From the NCBI RefSeq assembly GCF_014206975.1, contig NZ_JACHOU010000001.1, positions 372,001 to 436,000 of the forward strand: a DNA stretch of 64,000 nucleotides, given 5' to 3'. Positions 37,563 through 45,383 of this stretch are shown here, one piece after another. This DNA comes from Aminobacter aganoensis. GTDB lineage: Bacteria; Pseudomonadota; Alphaproteobacteria; Rhizobiales; Rhizobiaceae. The notes beneath the pieces were generated by a model, which was not told where the DNA came from, ran no database searches, and was given only the letters and a program-made list of their open reading frames with translations. The number at the start of each line of letters is the position of its first letter. Position 1 is the stretch's first letter. A program made the position numbers and the translations under genes.

Positions 37563-38633
37563 ATGCATTCTGCAGCCGCCCCGACAGACCGAGGCAATGA
37601 TATTGCGAGCACTGTCGTGGCGACGATGGCCCAGATGGGAGTCATCGGCCTGCCGCGCAACTACGAGATCTTCTATGAGGCGCTGACCGGCACCAACCCG
37701 GCGCTCAGCCTCGAAGTCATCGCGCTCGGCAATCGCCCGACCCAGGACCAGCTGGACCTTGTCGGCCAGAAGTTCTTCGCCTTGAACCATGGCCAGGGCA
37801 TCGTCGAACAGGCACGCGAGATCCTGGCACGCGAGCTCGAGGGCGTTGCCAGCCTGCTGCGCAACGAGCGCAGCCATCTGGAGCGCTACGGCAAGGTGCT
37901 CGACGAAACGTCGAGCGGCCTGAACAGCCGCACGGCGATGTCCCAGGAACTGCTGCAGAAGATCGTCGGCGTCATGGCGGTGGCCACGGCCTCGACCATC
38001 GATCACGGCAAGCAGGTGGCGAGCACGCTCGGCGACAAGTCGAGCGAACTCGAAAGCGTTAAGTCGAAGCTCGAAGAGTACAAGAAGCTCGCCGACACCG
38101 ACCCGCTGACCCACATCTGGAATCGGCGCGCCTTCGACCGAAGGATCGCCAGGATCTACAACGACAACAAGGGAATCCTGTTCAGCGCCCTGATCTTGGC
38201 CGACATCGACCGGTTCAAGGACATCAATGACCGGCACGGCCATCCCGTCGGCGACAAAATCCTGCGGATCATCGCTGACATCTTCCAGTCGAGCGTCCAT
38301 CGCGACATGTTCGTCGCCCGCACCGGCGGCGAGGAGTTTGCGCTGATCGTCGAAGGCACCACCGAGGAAGCCACCTTCGAGATCGCCGATCGGGTTCGCC
38401 TGCTGGTTGCGCAGACACAACTCAAGGATATCCAGCCCGGCGTGAACTACGGCCAGGTGACGGTTTCAATGGGCGTCTGCATGGCATCCGACGCCGAAAG
38501 CCCCGAAGACCTCTACGCCAAGGCGGACCGCGCGCTTTACCGTTCCAAGCTCATCGGCCGCAATCGCGTCACCCGCTATTCGACGATTGCGGAGCGCCAG
38601 GGCAAGAACTGGATGCTCTACAAGAAGGACTGA
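37563..38633 (+). CDS. GGDEF-domain diguanylate cyclase
   Basis: A 356-residue protein synthesising the second messenger c-di-GMP. The C-terminal GGDEF domain (about 190-350) has DPLTHIWNRRAFDRR, ILADIDRFKDIND and the active site RTGGEEFALI. The usual inhibitory I-site RxxD five residues before GGEEF reads HRDM, so product inhibition at that site is probably absent. There is no transmembrane or PAS domain; the N-terminal 180 residues are helical. The start is taken at ATG 37563 (MHSAAAP), which follows GGGAC; ATG 37437 is possible. Confidence 0.9.
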   Translation: MHSAAAPTDRGNDIASTVVATMAQMGVIGLPRNYEIFYEALTGTNPALSLEVIALGNRPTQDQLDLVGQKFFALNHGQGIVEQAREILARELEGVASLLRNERSHLERYGKVLDETSSGLNSRTAMSQELLQKIVGVMAVATASTIDHGKQVASTLGDKSSELESVKSKLEEYKKLADTDPLTHIWNRRAFDRRIARIYNDNKGILFSALILADIDRFKDINDRHGHPVGDKILRIIADIFQSSVHRDMFVARTGGEEFALIVEGTTEEATFEIADRVRLLVAQTQLKDIQPGVNYGQVTVSMGVCMASDAESPEDLYAKADRALYRSKLIGRNRVTRYSTIAERQGKNWMLYKKD

Positions 38634-38662
38634 TCGGCGACGGCGTTTCGGCAGCACCTCTT

Positions 38663-38706
38663 TCCATGTGAATTTATATGGACTATATTTTCCATAGAAA
38701 TGGAAA
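38663..38706. promoter_or_regulatory. Double palindromic operator upstream of the Xre-RES genes
   Basis: Four TCCAT/ATGGA half-sites occur in 44 bp: TCCAT at 38663 and 38691, ATGGA at 38678 and 38700. The right pair is embedded in a perfect TTTCCAT-N4-ATGGAAA repeat (38689-38706). The sequence is AT-rich and directly precedes the antitoxin ATG, fitting autoregulation by the antitoxin or the complex. Confidence 0.65.
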
Positions 38707-38711
38707 GACCG

Positions 38712-39092
38712 ATGCGGAACCACCTCGATCCAACACCAGCAGCCAGCCAGGGCACCGTCATCACCAAGGCGACCCTGCGCGCCGCCGACATGCTCGGCAT
38801 CACCGCCAAGGCCCTCGCCTCCGTCATCGGCGTCTCCGAAGCCACGGTATCCAGGATGCGCAAGCAGGAATTCGCCCTGGAAGCCGGCAGCAAGCCTTTC
38901 GAGCTCGCCGTGTTGTTCGTCCGCCTGTTCCGCTCGCTCGACGCCATAGTCGGCGGCGACGAGTCGGTCGCCCGGTCCTGGCTGCGCAACGACAACACAG
39001 CGCTCGGCGCCACGCCAATCGAGAAGATCGTCACCATTTCCGGGCTCGTCGATGTCATTGCCTACCTGGACGCCCGCCGCGCTCTCGTCTGA
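38712..39092 (+). CDS. MbcA/ParS/Xre-type antitoxin
   Basis: A 126-residue antitoxin. The central helix-turn-helix is LASVIGVSEATVSRMRKQEF, and the C-terminal DUF2384 portion has VGGDESVARSWLRNDNTALG and GLVDVIAYLDARR, which cover the toxin active site in known complexes. The ATG at 38712 has GGAAAG upstream; an earlier ATG at 38700 lies in the palindrome. Its 3' end overlaps the toxin start by 41 bases. Confidence 0.88.
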   Translation: MRNHLDPTPAASQGTVITKATLRAADMLGITAKALASVIGVSEATVSRMRKQEFALEAGSKPFELAVLFVRLFRSLDAIVGGDESVARSWLRNDNTALGATPIEKIVTISGLVDVIAYLDARRALV

Positions 39093-39822
39093 GGCGCGTG
39101 CGCTCGAAGGCCGTTGCTGGCGGCTGGTCGAGGCCCAGCATCGCGTGTCCACCCTAAAGCTCGTCGACGACCTCGACGAGCAGGCATTGCTGGAGGAATT
39201 GGTCGAGGCAACCAAGCCGGTCGTGCCGGTCGAATGCCGCAAGCTGCACTATCTGCTGGCGACGCCGTTCCGCTACGGCTCGAACTATCCAACCGGTTCG
39301 CGCTTCCGCCGCGCCGGCAAATCGCTTGGCGTCTACTACGCCGCCGAGAAAGTGCAGACCGCCGTCGCCGAGATGGCTTTCTACCGGCTGCTGTTCTTTT
39401 CCGAATCTCCCGACACGCCCTGGCCCAGCGACGCGGCCGAATACACGGCCTTCGCCGCTGCCTTCAAGACGACCCGCGCCATCGACCTGACCGCGCCGCC
39501 ATTCTCGGAGGATGCTGCAAGCTGGACGCATCCGACCGACTACGCTGCCTGCCAGCAAGTGACCGACGCCGCGCGCGAGGCCAATTTGCAGGCGATCCGC
39601 TATCGCTCGGTGCGCGATCCCCGGAGCGGTGCCAACCTGGCGCTTCTATCCTGCACGGTCTTTGCCAAGCCTGCACCCGTCGAGCGGCAGACCTGGCGTA
39701 TCCGCCTTGGCCCTTCCGGCGTCCAGGCCATCTGCGAATTCCCCGAGATCCGCATCGGCTTCGACCGCACCAGCTTTGCCGGCGATCCTCGCCTTCAAGA
39801 CATGCGCTGGATCAGAACATGA
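39052..39822 (+). CDS. RES-domain toxin (NAD+ phosphorylase family)
   Basis: A 256-residue toxin of the Xre-RES module. Characterised RES toxins (MbcT, ParT) deplete NAD+ or modify a phosphoribosyl enzyme. The conserved RES residues are in YGSNYPTGSRFRRAGKSLGVYYAAEKVQTAV (positions about 83-113, only part quoted by key residues R, Y and E) and in AVAEMAFYRL. It is longer than the minimal family (about 150-190 residues) through an N-terminal helical extension. It follows the antitoxin with a 41-base overlap and ends at a strong hairpin. Confidence 0.88.
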   Translation: MSLPTWTPAALSSEARALEGRCWRLVEAQHRVSTLKLVDDLDEQALLEELVEATKPVVPVECRKLHYLLATPFRYGSNYPTGSRFRRAGKSLGVYYAAEKVQTAVAEMAFYRLLFFSESPDTPWPSDAAEYTAFAAAFKTTRAIDLTAPPFSEDAASWTHPTDYAACQQVTDAAREANLQAIRYRSVRDPRSGANLALLSCTVFAKPAPVERQTWRIRLGPSGVQAICEFPEIRIGFDRTSFAGDPRLQDMRWIRT

Positions 39823-39823
39823 A

Positions 39824-39851
39824 AAAGGCGCCGGTCGAAACCGGCGCCTTT
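39824..39851. terminator. Bidirectional terminator between RES and DAHP synthase genes
   Basis: AAAGGCGCCGGT and ACCGGCGCCTTT form a perfect 12-bp stem with a four-base loop. It starts two bases after the RES stop. On the minus strand it ends in TTTTT, so it serves aroG best; on the plus strand it ends in TTT. Confidence 0.9.
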
Positions 39852-39874
39852 GACTTGAACTTGCCTACTGCGGA

Positions 39875-41248
39875 TCAGGCGTTGACTGCCTTCTTCTCGG
39901 CGGCCGGCGCGCTCTTCCTGAGCAGTTCCGACACCAGGAAGGCGAGTTCGATCGCCTGGTCGGCGTTGAGGCGCGGATCGCAATGCGTGTGGTAGCGATC
40001 CTGCAGCTCTTCGGCGGTGATGGCGCGGGCGCCACCTGTGCATTCGGTCACGTTGTTGCCTGTCATCTCGACATGAATGCCGCCCGGGTGAGTACCCTCG
40101 GAGCGGTGGATGTCGAAGAAGCTCTGCACTTCGCTCAGGATGCGGTCGAACGGACGCGTCTTGTAGCCGGCGGCGGTGATCGTGTTGCCATGCATCGGAT
40201 CGCATGACCAGACGACCTTGCGGCCTTCCTTCTCGACGGCGCGGATCAGCTTCGGCAGGTGGTCGCCGACCTTGTCGTGGCCGAAGCGCGCGATCAGGGT
40301 CAGGCGGCCAGCCTCGTTCTCCGGGTTCAGCACGTCGATCAGCTTGAGCAGGTTGTCAGGCGCGATCGACGGGCCGCACTTGAGCCCGAGCGGGTTCTTC
40401 ACGCCACGGCAGTATTCGACGTGGGCGTGATCGACCTGGCGCGTGCGGTCACCGATCCAGATCATGTGGCCCGACGTCGCATACCAGTCGCCCGAGGTCG
40501 AATCGACGCGGGTCAGCGCCTGCTCGTAACCGAGCAGCAGCGCCTCATGGCTGGTGTAGAAGTCGGTCTCGCGCAGCGCGTAGTTGGTCTCCGACGTGAT
40601 GCCGACGGCACGCATGAAGTCCATCGTCTCGGTGATGCGATTGGCCAGGGCCTCGTAACGCTCGCCCTGCGGGCTGTTCGACACGAAGCCGAGCATCCAG
40701 CGCTGAACATTCTCGAGGCTGGCATAGCCGCCCTGCGCGAAAGCGCGCAGCAGGTTCAGCGTCGCCGCCGACTGACGGTAGGCCATTTCCTGGCGCGCCG
40801 GATCGGGCACACGCGACTTTTCGTCGAATGCCGGGCCGTTGATGATGTCGCCGCGGTAGCTCGGCAGCGTCACGTCGCCCTTGGTCTCGTTGTCGGACGA
40901 GCGCGGCTTGGCGAACTGGCCGGCAATGCGACCGACCTTCACCACCGGCTGCGCGCCGGCGAAGGTCAGCACGACCGACATCTGCAGGAAGACGCGGAAG
41001 AAGTCGCGGATGTTGTCCGCGCCATGTTCGGCGAAGCTCTCGGCGCAATCGCCGCCCTGGAGCAGGAAGGCTTCGCCATTGGCGACGGCGGCGAGCTGCT
41101 TCTTCAGTTTTCGCGCTTCACCCGCAAAAACCAAGGGGGGAAAGGTGGCGAGACGAGCTTCCGTTTCCGTGAGCGCCGCAGCATCCGGATAAGCCGGGAC
41201 CTGCTGGATCGGCATGCTTCTCCAGGAATTCGGTGACCATTTCGTCAT
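39875..41248 (-). CDS. aroG: 3-deoxy-7-phosphoheptulonate synthase, class II
   Basis: A 457-residue enzyme for the first step of the shikimate pathway, joining PEP and erythrose-4-phosphate. It is the plant-like class II type: [11 protein letters not shown] near the N-terminus, then [32 protein letters not shown] and [18 protein letters not shown]. The frame opens 12 codons earlier, but the ATG at 41248 ([11 protein letters not shown]) matches the family. A long structured leader lies upstream (see the inverted repeat at 41302). Confidence 0.95.
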   Translation of the reverse strand: MTKWSPNSWRSMPIQQVPAYPDAAALTETEARLATFPPLVFAGEARKLKKQLAAVANGEAFLLQGGDCAESFAEHGADNIRDFFRVFLQMSVVLTFAGAQPVVKVGRIAGQFAKPRSSDNETKGDVTLPSYRGDIINGPAFDEKSRVPDPARQEMAYRQSAATLNLLRAFAQGGYASLENVQRWMLGFVSNSPQGERYEALANRITETMDFMRAVGITSETNYALRETDFYTSHEALLLGYEQALTRVDSTSGDWYATSGHMIWIGDRTRQVDHAHVEYCRGVKNPLGLKCGPSIAPDNLLKLIDVLNPENEAGRLTLIARFGHDKVGDHLPKLIRAVEKEGRKVVWSCDPMHGNTITAAGYKTRPFDRILSEVQSFFDIHRSEGTHPGGIHVEMTGNNVTECTGGARAITAEELQDRYHTHCDPRLNADQAIELAFLVSELLRKSAPAAEKKAVNA

Positions 41249-41301
41249 GTTCGCACCTAAAAGTTTTGCCAGCGGGCACCTCACCCGCGCTATGACCCGC
41301 C

Positions 41302-41355
41302 AATACGGGAACGCGGCTCCTTACACGATGAGGAGCCGCTATACTACCCCGTATT
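41302..41355 (-). promoter_or_regulatory. Nested inverted repeat in the DAHP synthase leader
   Basis: An outer pair AATACGGG/CCCGTATT (41302-41309, 41348-41355) encloses an inner pair GCGGCTCCT/AGGAGCCGC (41313-41321, 41331-41339). Both are perfect. In RNA they would make one long hairpin 53 bases before the aroG start codon. The element could be the gor-side terminator, an attenuator, or an operator. Confidence 0.55.
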
Positions 41356-41400
41356 AGGTGTACGACCGAACCCAGGATTGCACGTCGCCTGAACGCACAA

Positions 41401-42795
41401 TCAACCGTCGATGCGAACACCCTCCTTCACGAGATAGGTAGGCTTGTACATGGTCACAAGTTCTTCCGCCGCGGTCGGATGCACAGCCATGGTGCGGTCG
41501 AAATCGTCCTTGGTGAGACCCGCCTTCAGCGTGATGCCGAGCAGCTGCGCCATCTCGCCGGCATCGGGGCCCAGCACGTGGGCGCCCAGCACAAGGCGCG
41601 TGTCGCCATCGACGACCAGCTTCATCAGCATCTTTTCCTGCCTGCCAGACAGCGTGTGGCGCATCGGCCGGAAGCTGGTGCGGTAGATTTCGAGGTGCTT
41701 GAACCGCTTGGCCGCCTCGTCCTCGGAGAGACCGACGGTGCCGATCTCGGGCTGCGAAAACACCGCCGTTGCCACGCAATCGTGATCAGGCTCGGTCGGG
41801 TTGTTCTTGAACGCCGTCTCGATGAAGCACATCGCCTCGTGGATCGCGACAGGCGTAAGCTGGACGCGATTGGTGACGTCGCCGACAGCCCAGACGTTCT
41901 GCACGTTGGTGCGCGAGAAACGGTCGACGACGATGGCGCCCTGCCTGTCCATGACGACGCCCGCGGCTTCAAGGCCGAGGTTTTCGGTGTTGGGCGTGCG
42001 GCCGATGGCCAGCATGACCTGATCGACGGTCAGCACCTCGCCGGTGTTGAGACGCGCGTCGAGACGCCCGTCGGCCCGCTTGACCACCTCTTCCGAGACC
42101 GCCGGGCACAGGATGCGAATGCCCTTGGCAACCATCGTGTCGTGCAACGTGCGCCGCAGGTCCATGTCGAAGCGGCTGAGGATTTCCTTGCCGCGATAGA
42201 CCAGCGTCGTCTCGACGCCGAGGCCGTGGAAGATGTTGGCGAATTCAACGGCGATGTAGCCGCCGCCCTCGATCAGGATCGCCTTGGGCAATTCTGCAAG
42301 ATCGAAAACCTCGTTCGAATAGATGCAGTGCTCATGACCGGGAAGCGCCGGATGCGCGGCCGCCCGTCCGCCCGTGGCAATCAGAATCTGATCGGCGGTA
42401 ACGGTACGATTTTCCGCCTCAATCCTGATAGTATGGCTGTCGACGAGCACGGCGCGCGAATGGATCGTCTCGCCGCCGGAGCCTTCGACATTGCGCTTGT
42501 AGATCGCCTCGAGCCGAGAAATCTCACGCTCCTTGTTGGCGACAAGCGCTGCCCAATCGAACTTTGCTTCGCCCACTGTCCAGCCATAACCTGCGGCATC
42601 CTCGAAATGCTCGGGAAACTGCGAGGCATAGACATAGAGCTTCTTGGGCACGCAGCCGCGGATGACGCAGGTACCGCCGAAGCGGAACTCCTCGGCCAGC
42701 GCGACACGTTTTCCAAGTGCCGCCGCAACCCGTGCTGCACGCACCCCGCCGGAGCCGCCGCCGATGACGAAGAGGTCGTAGTCGTACTGAGCCAT
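41401..42795 (-). CDS. gor: glutathione-disulfide reductase
   Basis: A 464-residue FAD enzyme reducing GSSG with NADPH. The FAD motif is FVIGGGSGGVRAARVAA, the redox-active disulfide is in GGTCVIRGCVPKK, the NADPH site follows LIEGGGYIAVEFA, and the C-terminal catalytic histidine lies in AVHPTAAEELV. GGAAGGA precedes the ATG at 42795. The longer frame upstream is open only by GC bias. Confidence 0.96.
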   Translation of the reverse strand: MAQYDYDLFVIGGGSGGVRAARVAAALGKRVALAEEFRFGGTCVIRGCVPKKLYVYASQFPEHFEDAAGYGWTVGEAKFDWAALVANKEREISRLEAIYKRNVEGSGGETIHSRAVLVDSHTIRIEAENRTVTADQILIATGGRAAAHPALPGHEHCIYSNEVFDLAELPKAILIEGGGYIAVEFANIFHGLGVETTLVYRGKEILSRFDMDLRRTLHDTMVAKGIRILCPAVSEEVVKRADGRLDARLNTGEVLTVDQVMLAIGRTPNTENLGLEAAGVVMDRQGAIVVDRFSRTNVQNVWAVGDVTNRVQLTPVAIHEAMCFIETAFKNNPTEPDHDCVATAVFSQPEIGTVGLSEDEAAKRFKHLEIYRTSFRPMRHTLSGRQEKMLMKLVVDGDTRLVLGAHVLGPDAGEMAQLLGITLKAGLTKDDFDRTMAVHPTAAEELVTMYKPTYLVKEGVRIDG

Positions 42796-42935
42796 GGTGG
42801 TCCTTCCAGCGGTCGGAGCGCAGCCGCTCCGATGTCGTTTGAAGCAGCGCATTCCGGTCGCAGCAACCGTTTCCGATTGCCGGCCGGTCGCCGCGATTGG
42901 GTGGGTCACAGGTAGTGGCAGCGGCACCAAAAGAA

Positions 42936-42957
42936 AAGCCCGGCGACTGCCGGGCTT
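42936..42957 (-). terminator. Terminator of the DUF2059 gene
   Basis: AAGCCCGGC and GCCGGGCTT make a perfect 9-bp stem with a GACT loop. On the minus strand it is followed by TTCTTTT, a good U-tract. It lies 28 bp past the DUF2059 stop, isolating that gene from gor. Confidence 0.88.
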
Positions 42958-42985
42958 CTGGATCGTGACCGTTGGTCGCGGAAGA

Positions 42986-43537
42986 TTACGGCTTCGGCGT
43001 TTCCGGCGCCGCGCCTTCAGCTGCCGGAGCCTTGGTGCCGGCAACGGCCTTGAGCTTTTCGCCAACCTGTTCGGCGAGATCGCGGGCAATGCCGTTCTGC
43101 CAGATCTCGGCGGCCTTGACCAATTCGCGCGAGGCGATCGGACCGCTCTCGATCAGCTTCTTGCCGGCCTCGGAATTGTAGAAGGTGGCGATGTCGTTGA
43201 GGTTCTGCTCGGAGAAGGCCTTGGCATAGGCAAGCGCCGATTCCTTTTCGAGGTCGGCGCGGCGCGACGCCAGCGCCAGCGTGTTCTCGTCCACCGTCTG
43301 GGTGATCAGTTCCTGCATGTCCGGGTTCTGCTGGATCAGCTGCTGCTTCAGCGCTGCGGCCGCCTGCGGCAGGATCGAATCGAAGGAGTCCGTGGCGTGG
43401 ATCGCCGAAATCGCGGCATGAGCCGCCTTGAGATGGGATTCGCCGATCTCCTGGGCCTGTGCCGAGAACGCGATCGCCGCAAATGCCGAAGCCGCCACCA
43501 TGACGGAGAAGCCGCGAAGCCGGTTTGTCAAAATCAT
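42986..43537 (-). CDS. DUF2059 secreted protein
   Basis: A 183-residue exported protein. The signal peptide runs to about residue 28 (VAASAFAAIAFSAQA). The mature part is helical and contains the DUF2059 pattern: FDSILPQAA, LAYAKAFSEQNLNDIATFYNSEAGKKL, and the tail is rich in Ala and Pro. The function is unknown. It is 18 bp downstream of rpiA on the same strand, so it is probably cotranscribed. Confidence 0.85.
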   Translation of the reverse strand: MILTNRLRGFSVMVAASAFAAIAFSAQAQEIGESHLKAAHAAISAIHATDSFDSILPQAAAALKQQLIQQNPDMQELITQTVDENTLALASRRADLEKESALAYAKAFSEQNLNDIATFYNSEAGKKLIESGPIASRELVKAAEIWQNGIARDLAEQVGEKLKAVAGTKAPAAEGAAPETPKP

Positions 43538-43555
43538 GATGAATAGAACTCCTGT

Positions 43556-44254
43556 TTAGCGGGTCGGATGGACGGTCTTGACACCGTCTGTACCGGCGAT
43601 GACGGCAACGGTGGCCAGGCCGAGAAAGAGGCCATGCTCGACGACGCCGGGGATGGCGTGCAGGGCATCAGAAAGCGCTCTTGTATCGGGAATGCGGCCA
43701 AAAGATGCATCGATAATGAAATGTCCACCGTCGGTTACGAAGGTCTCCCCGCCTGTCTTTCGCAGCACCAGCGGGCCGGAAAGGCCGAGTTTTGCCGCTG
43801 CCTTGGCGATGGCGATTTCGGTTGCCTTGAGGCCGAACGGATTGACCTCGATCGGCAGCGGGAAGCGCCCAAGCGCCTCGACCAGCTTGGTCTGGTCGGC
43901 GATGACCACCATGCGCGCCGAGGCGGCCGCCACGATCTTTTCGCGCAGCAGCGCGCCGCCACCGCCCTTGACCAGCGAAAGAGCCGGGTCGATCTCGTCG
44001 GCGCCGTCGATGGTGAGGTCGAGCTCAGGCGTTTCGTCGAGCGTCGACAGCGGCACAGACAATTCGCGGCAAAGGGCAGCAGTGCGCTCGGATGTCGGCA
44101 CGCCGATCACCTTCATGCCGGCTGCAACCTTTTCGGCGAGCAGCCTGACGAACTCTTCGGCCGTCGAACCCGTACCGATGCCGAGGCGCATTCCGCTCTC
44201 GACATAGCCCAAGGCGGCTCGTGCCGCCTCGATCTTCAAAGCCTTGGCATCCAT
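43556..44254 (-). CDS. rpiA: ribose-5-phosphate isomerase A
   Basis: A 232-residue enzyme interconverting ribose-5-phosphate and ribulose-5-phosphate in the pentose phosphate pathway. Motifs are [41 protein letters not shown] and [11 protein letters not shown]. Length is typical. It is divergent from gph over 144 bp. Confidence 0.97.
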   Translation of the reverse strand: MDAKALKIEAARAALGYVESGMRLGIGTGSTAEEFVRLLAEKVAAGMKVIGVPTSERTAALCRELSVPLSTLDETPELDLTIDGADEIDPALSLVKGGGGALLREKIVAAASARMVVIADQTKLVEALGRFPLPIEVNPFGLKATEIAIAKAAAKLGLSGPLVLRKTGGETFVTDGGHFIIDASFGRIPDTRALSDALHAIPGVVEHGLFLGLATVAVIAGTDGVKTVHPTR

Positions 44255-44398
44255 GATTTGTTCGCAAAATCCTCGAATTCAGGCTTGGCTCCTAGCATTT
44301 TTGCCCGTTGGGTCAAAGGCTTTATGACCCGTGGCTTGCGTCACGCCGGGCCCGGGGCTATCGGCTCTGGCAACGAAGAAACCCATGAAAGCGGCGCC

Positions 44399-45085
44399 AT
44401 GTCCAAACCGATCATTGTTTTCGACCTCGACGGCACGCTCGTCGACACGGCGCCCGACCTGCTCGACAGCCTGAACCATACGCTCGTTGCAGGCGGCCTG
44501 TCCCAGGTCGACGACACCGCCTTCCGCCGCTTCGTCGGCCAGGGCGGGCGCGTGATGATCGAGCGGGCCTACACCGCCCAGCGCAAGCAGCAGCTCGCCG
44601 CCCTCGAGCACGACCGCCTGCACGATATCTTCCTCGATCACTACACGCTCAACATTCCGGGCCGCTCGCAGCCCTATCCCGGCGTCATTGCCGCCATGGA
44701 TCGCTTTGCTTCGGCCGGCTACCTGCTCGCGGTCTGCACCAACAAGTATGAGACCCTCGCAACGGGCCTCATTCGGTCGCTGGGCCTGTCGGAGCGCTTC
44801 GCGGCGATCACCGGGCCCGAAACCTTCGGCATCCGCAAGCCGGACCCCCGCCACCTGACCGAAACCATCGCCAAGGCAGGCGGCGACGTGACGCGCGCTG
44901 TCATGGTCGGCGATTCGGTCACCGACATCGACACCGCCAAGGCAGCCGGCATCCCGGTCGTTGCCGTCGATTTCGGCTATACCGACCGTCACGTTAGCGA
45001 ATACGAGCCTTCGGTTGTCATCTCGCACTATGACGAACTGACGCTTGGCATGGCTCAGAAGCTGATAGAAGCGGCAAGTCGCTAA
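44399..45085 (+). CDS. gph: HAD phosphatase, phosphoglycolate phosphatase-like
   Basis: A 228-residue HAD-IA hydrolase. Motif I is FDLDGTLVDTAPDLLDSLN, motif II is AVCTNKYE, motif III is IRKPDPRHL with its lysine, and motif IV is VMVGDSVTDIDTA. This fits phosphoglycolate phosphatase (2-phosphoglycolate removal), but HAD-IA substrate calls are uncertain. The frame is open much further upstream over rpiA; the ATG at 44399 gives the proper N-terminus. Confidence 0.9.
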   Translation: MSKPIIVFDLDGTLVDTAPDLLDSLNHTLVAGGLSQVDDTAFRRFVGQGGRVMIERAYTAQRKQQLAALEHDRLHDIFLDHYTLNIPGRSQPYPGVIAAMDRFASAGYLLAVCTNKYETLATGLIRSLGLSERFAAITGPETFGIRKPDPRHLTETIAKAGGDVTRAVMVGDSVTDIDTAKAAGIPVVAVDFGYTDRHVSEYEPSVVISHYDELTLGMAQKLIEAASR

Positions 45086-45092
45086 AGCCGCC

Positions 45093-45122
45093 TTGACACC
45101 ACTCCCGCCCCTCCACTATATC
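45093..45122 (+). promoter_or_regulatory. Promoter of tRNA-Val
   Basis: TTGACA (45093-45098) and TATATC (45117-45122) are 18 bp apart, embedded in CTTGAC...CTATAT, close to the alphaproteobacterial housekeeping consensus. Transcription would begin near 45129, about 24 bases before the tRNA. Confidence 0.8.
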
Positions 45123-45152
45123 GCCCGGACGTTCGGCCCTCGGGCCTCGGAC

Positions 45153-45227
45153 GGGCGATTAGCTCAGCGGGAGAGCACACCCTTCACACGGGTGGGGTCA
45201 TAGGTTCAATCCCTATATCGCCCACCA
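45153..45227 (+). tRNA. tRNA-Val (anticodon CAC)
   Basis: A 75-nt cloverleaf: acceptor GGGCGAT pairs with ATCGCCC. The D-arm is AGCTCAGCGGGAGAGC, the anticodon stem CACCC/GGGTG encloses loop TTCACAC with anticodon CAC, and the T-loop is GGTTCAATCC. The 3' ACCA is encoded. No integrated element is visible at its 3' end. Confidence 0.97.
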
Positions 45228-45383
45228 TTCCGCTTCACTGAAATTGCTCACATGATCATGCTGCACAGCGTTGCCGTGCGGCCTGCCTGTGCATTTCGGC
45301 GCTGCAAATGCATCCCGACAACGAATCCGTCATTCCCAGCCGGCAATCCGCAGGCAGGGAATCAAATGGCCCATTTCCGAAAA

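Noticed and set aside
45123-45156. GC-rich hairpin between gph and tRNA-Val as a terminator or separate RNA
   Set aside because: Pairing is short and interrupted, overlaps the tRNA 5' end and lies downstream of the tRNA promoter, so it is more likely coincidental.
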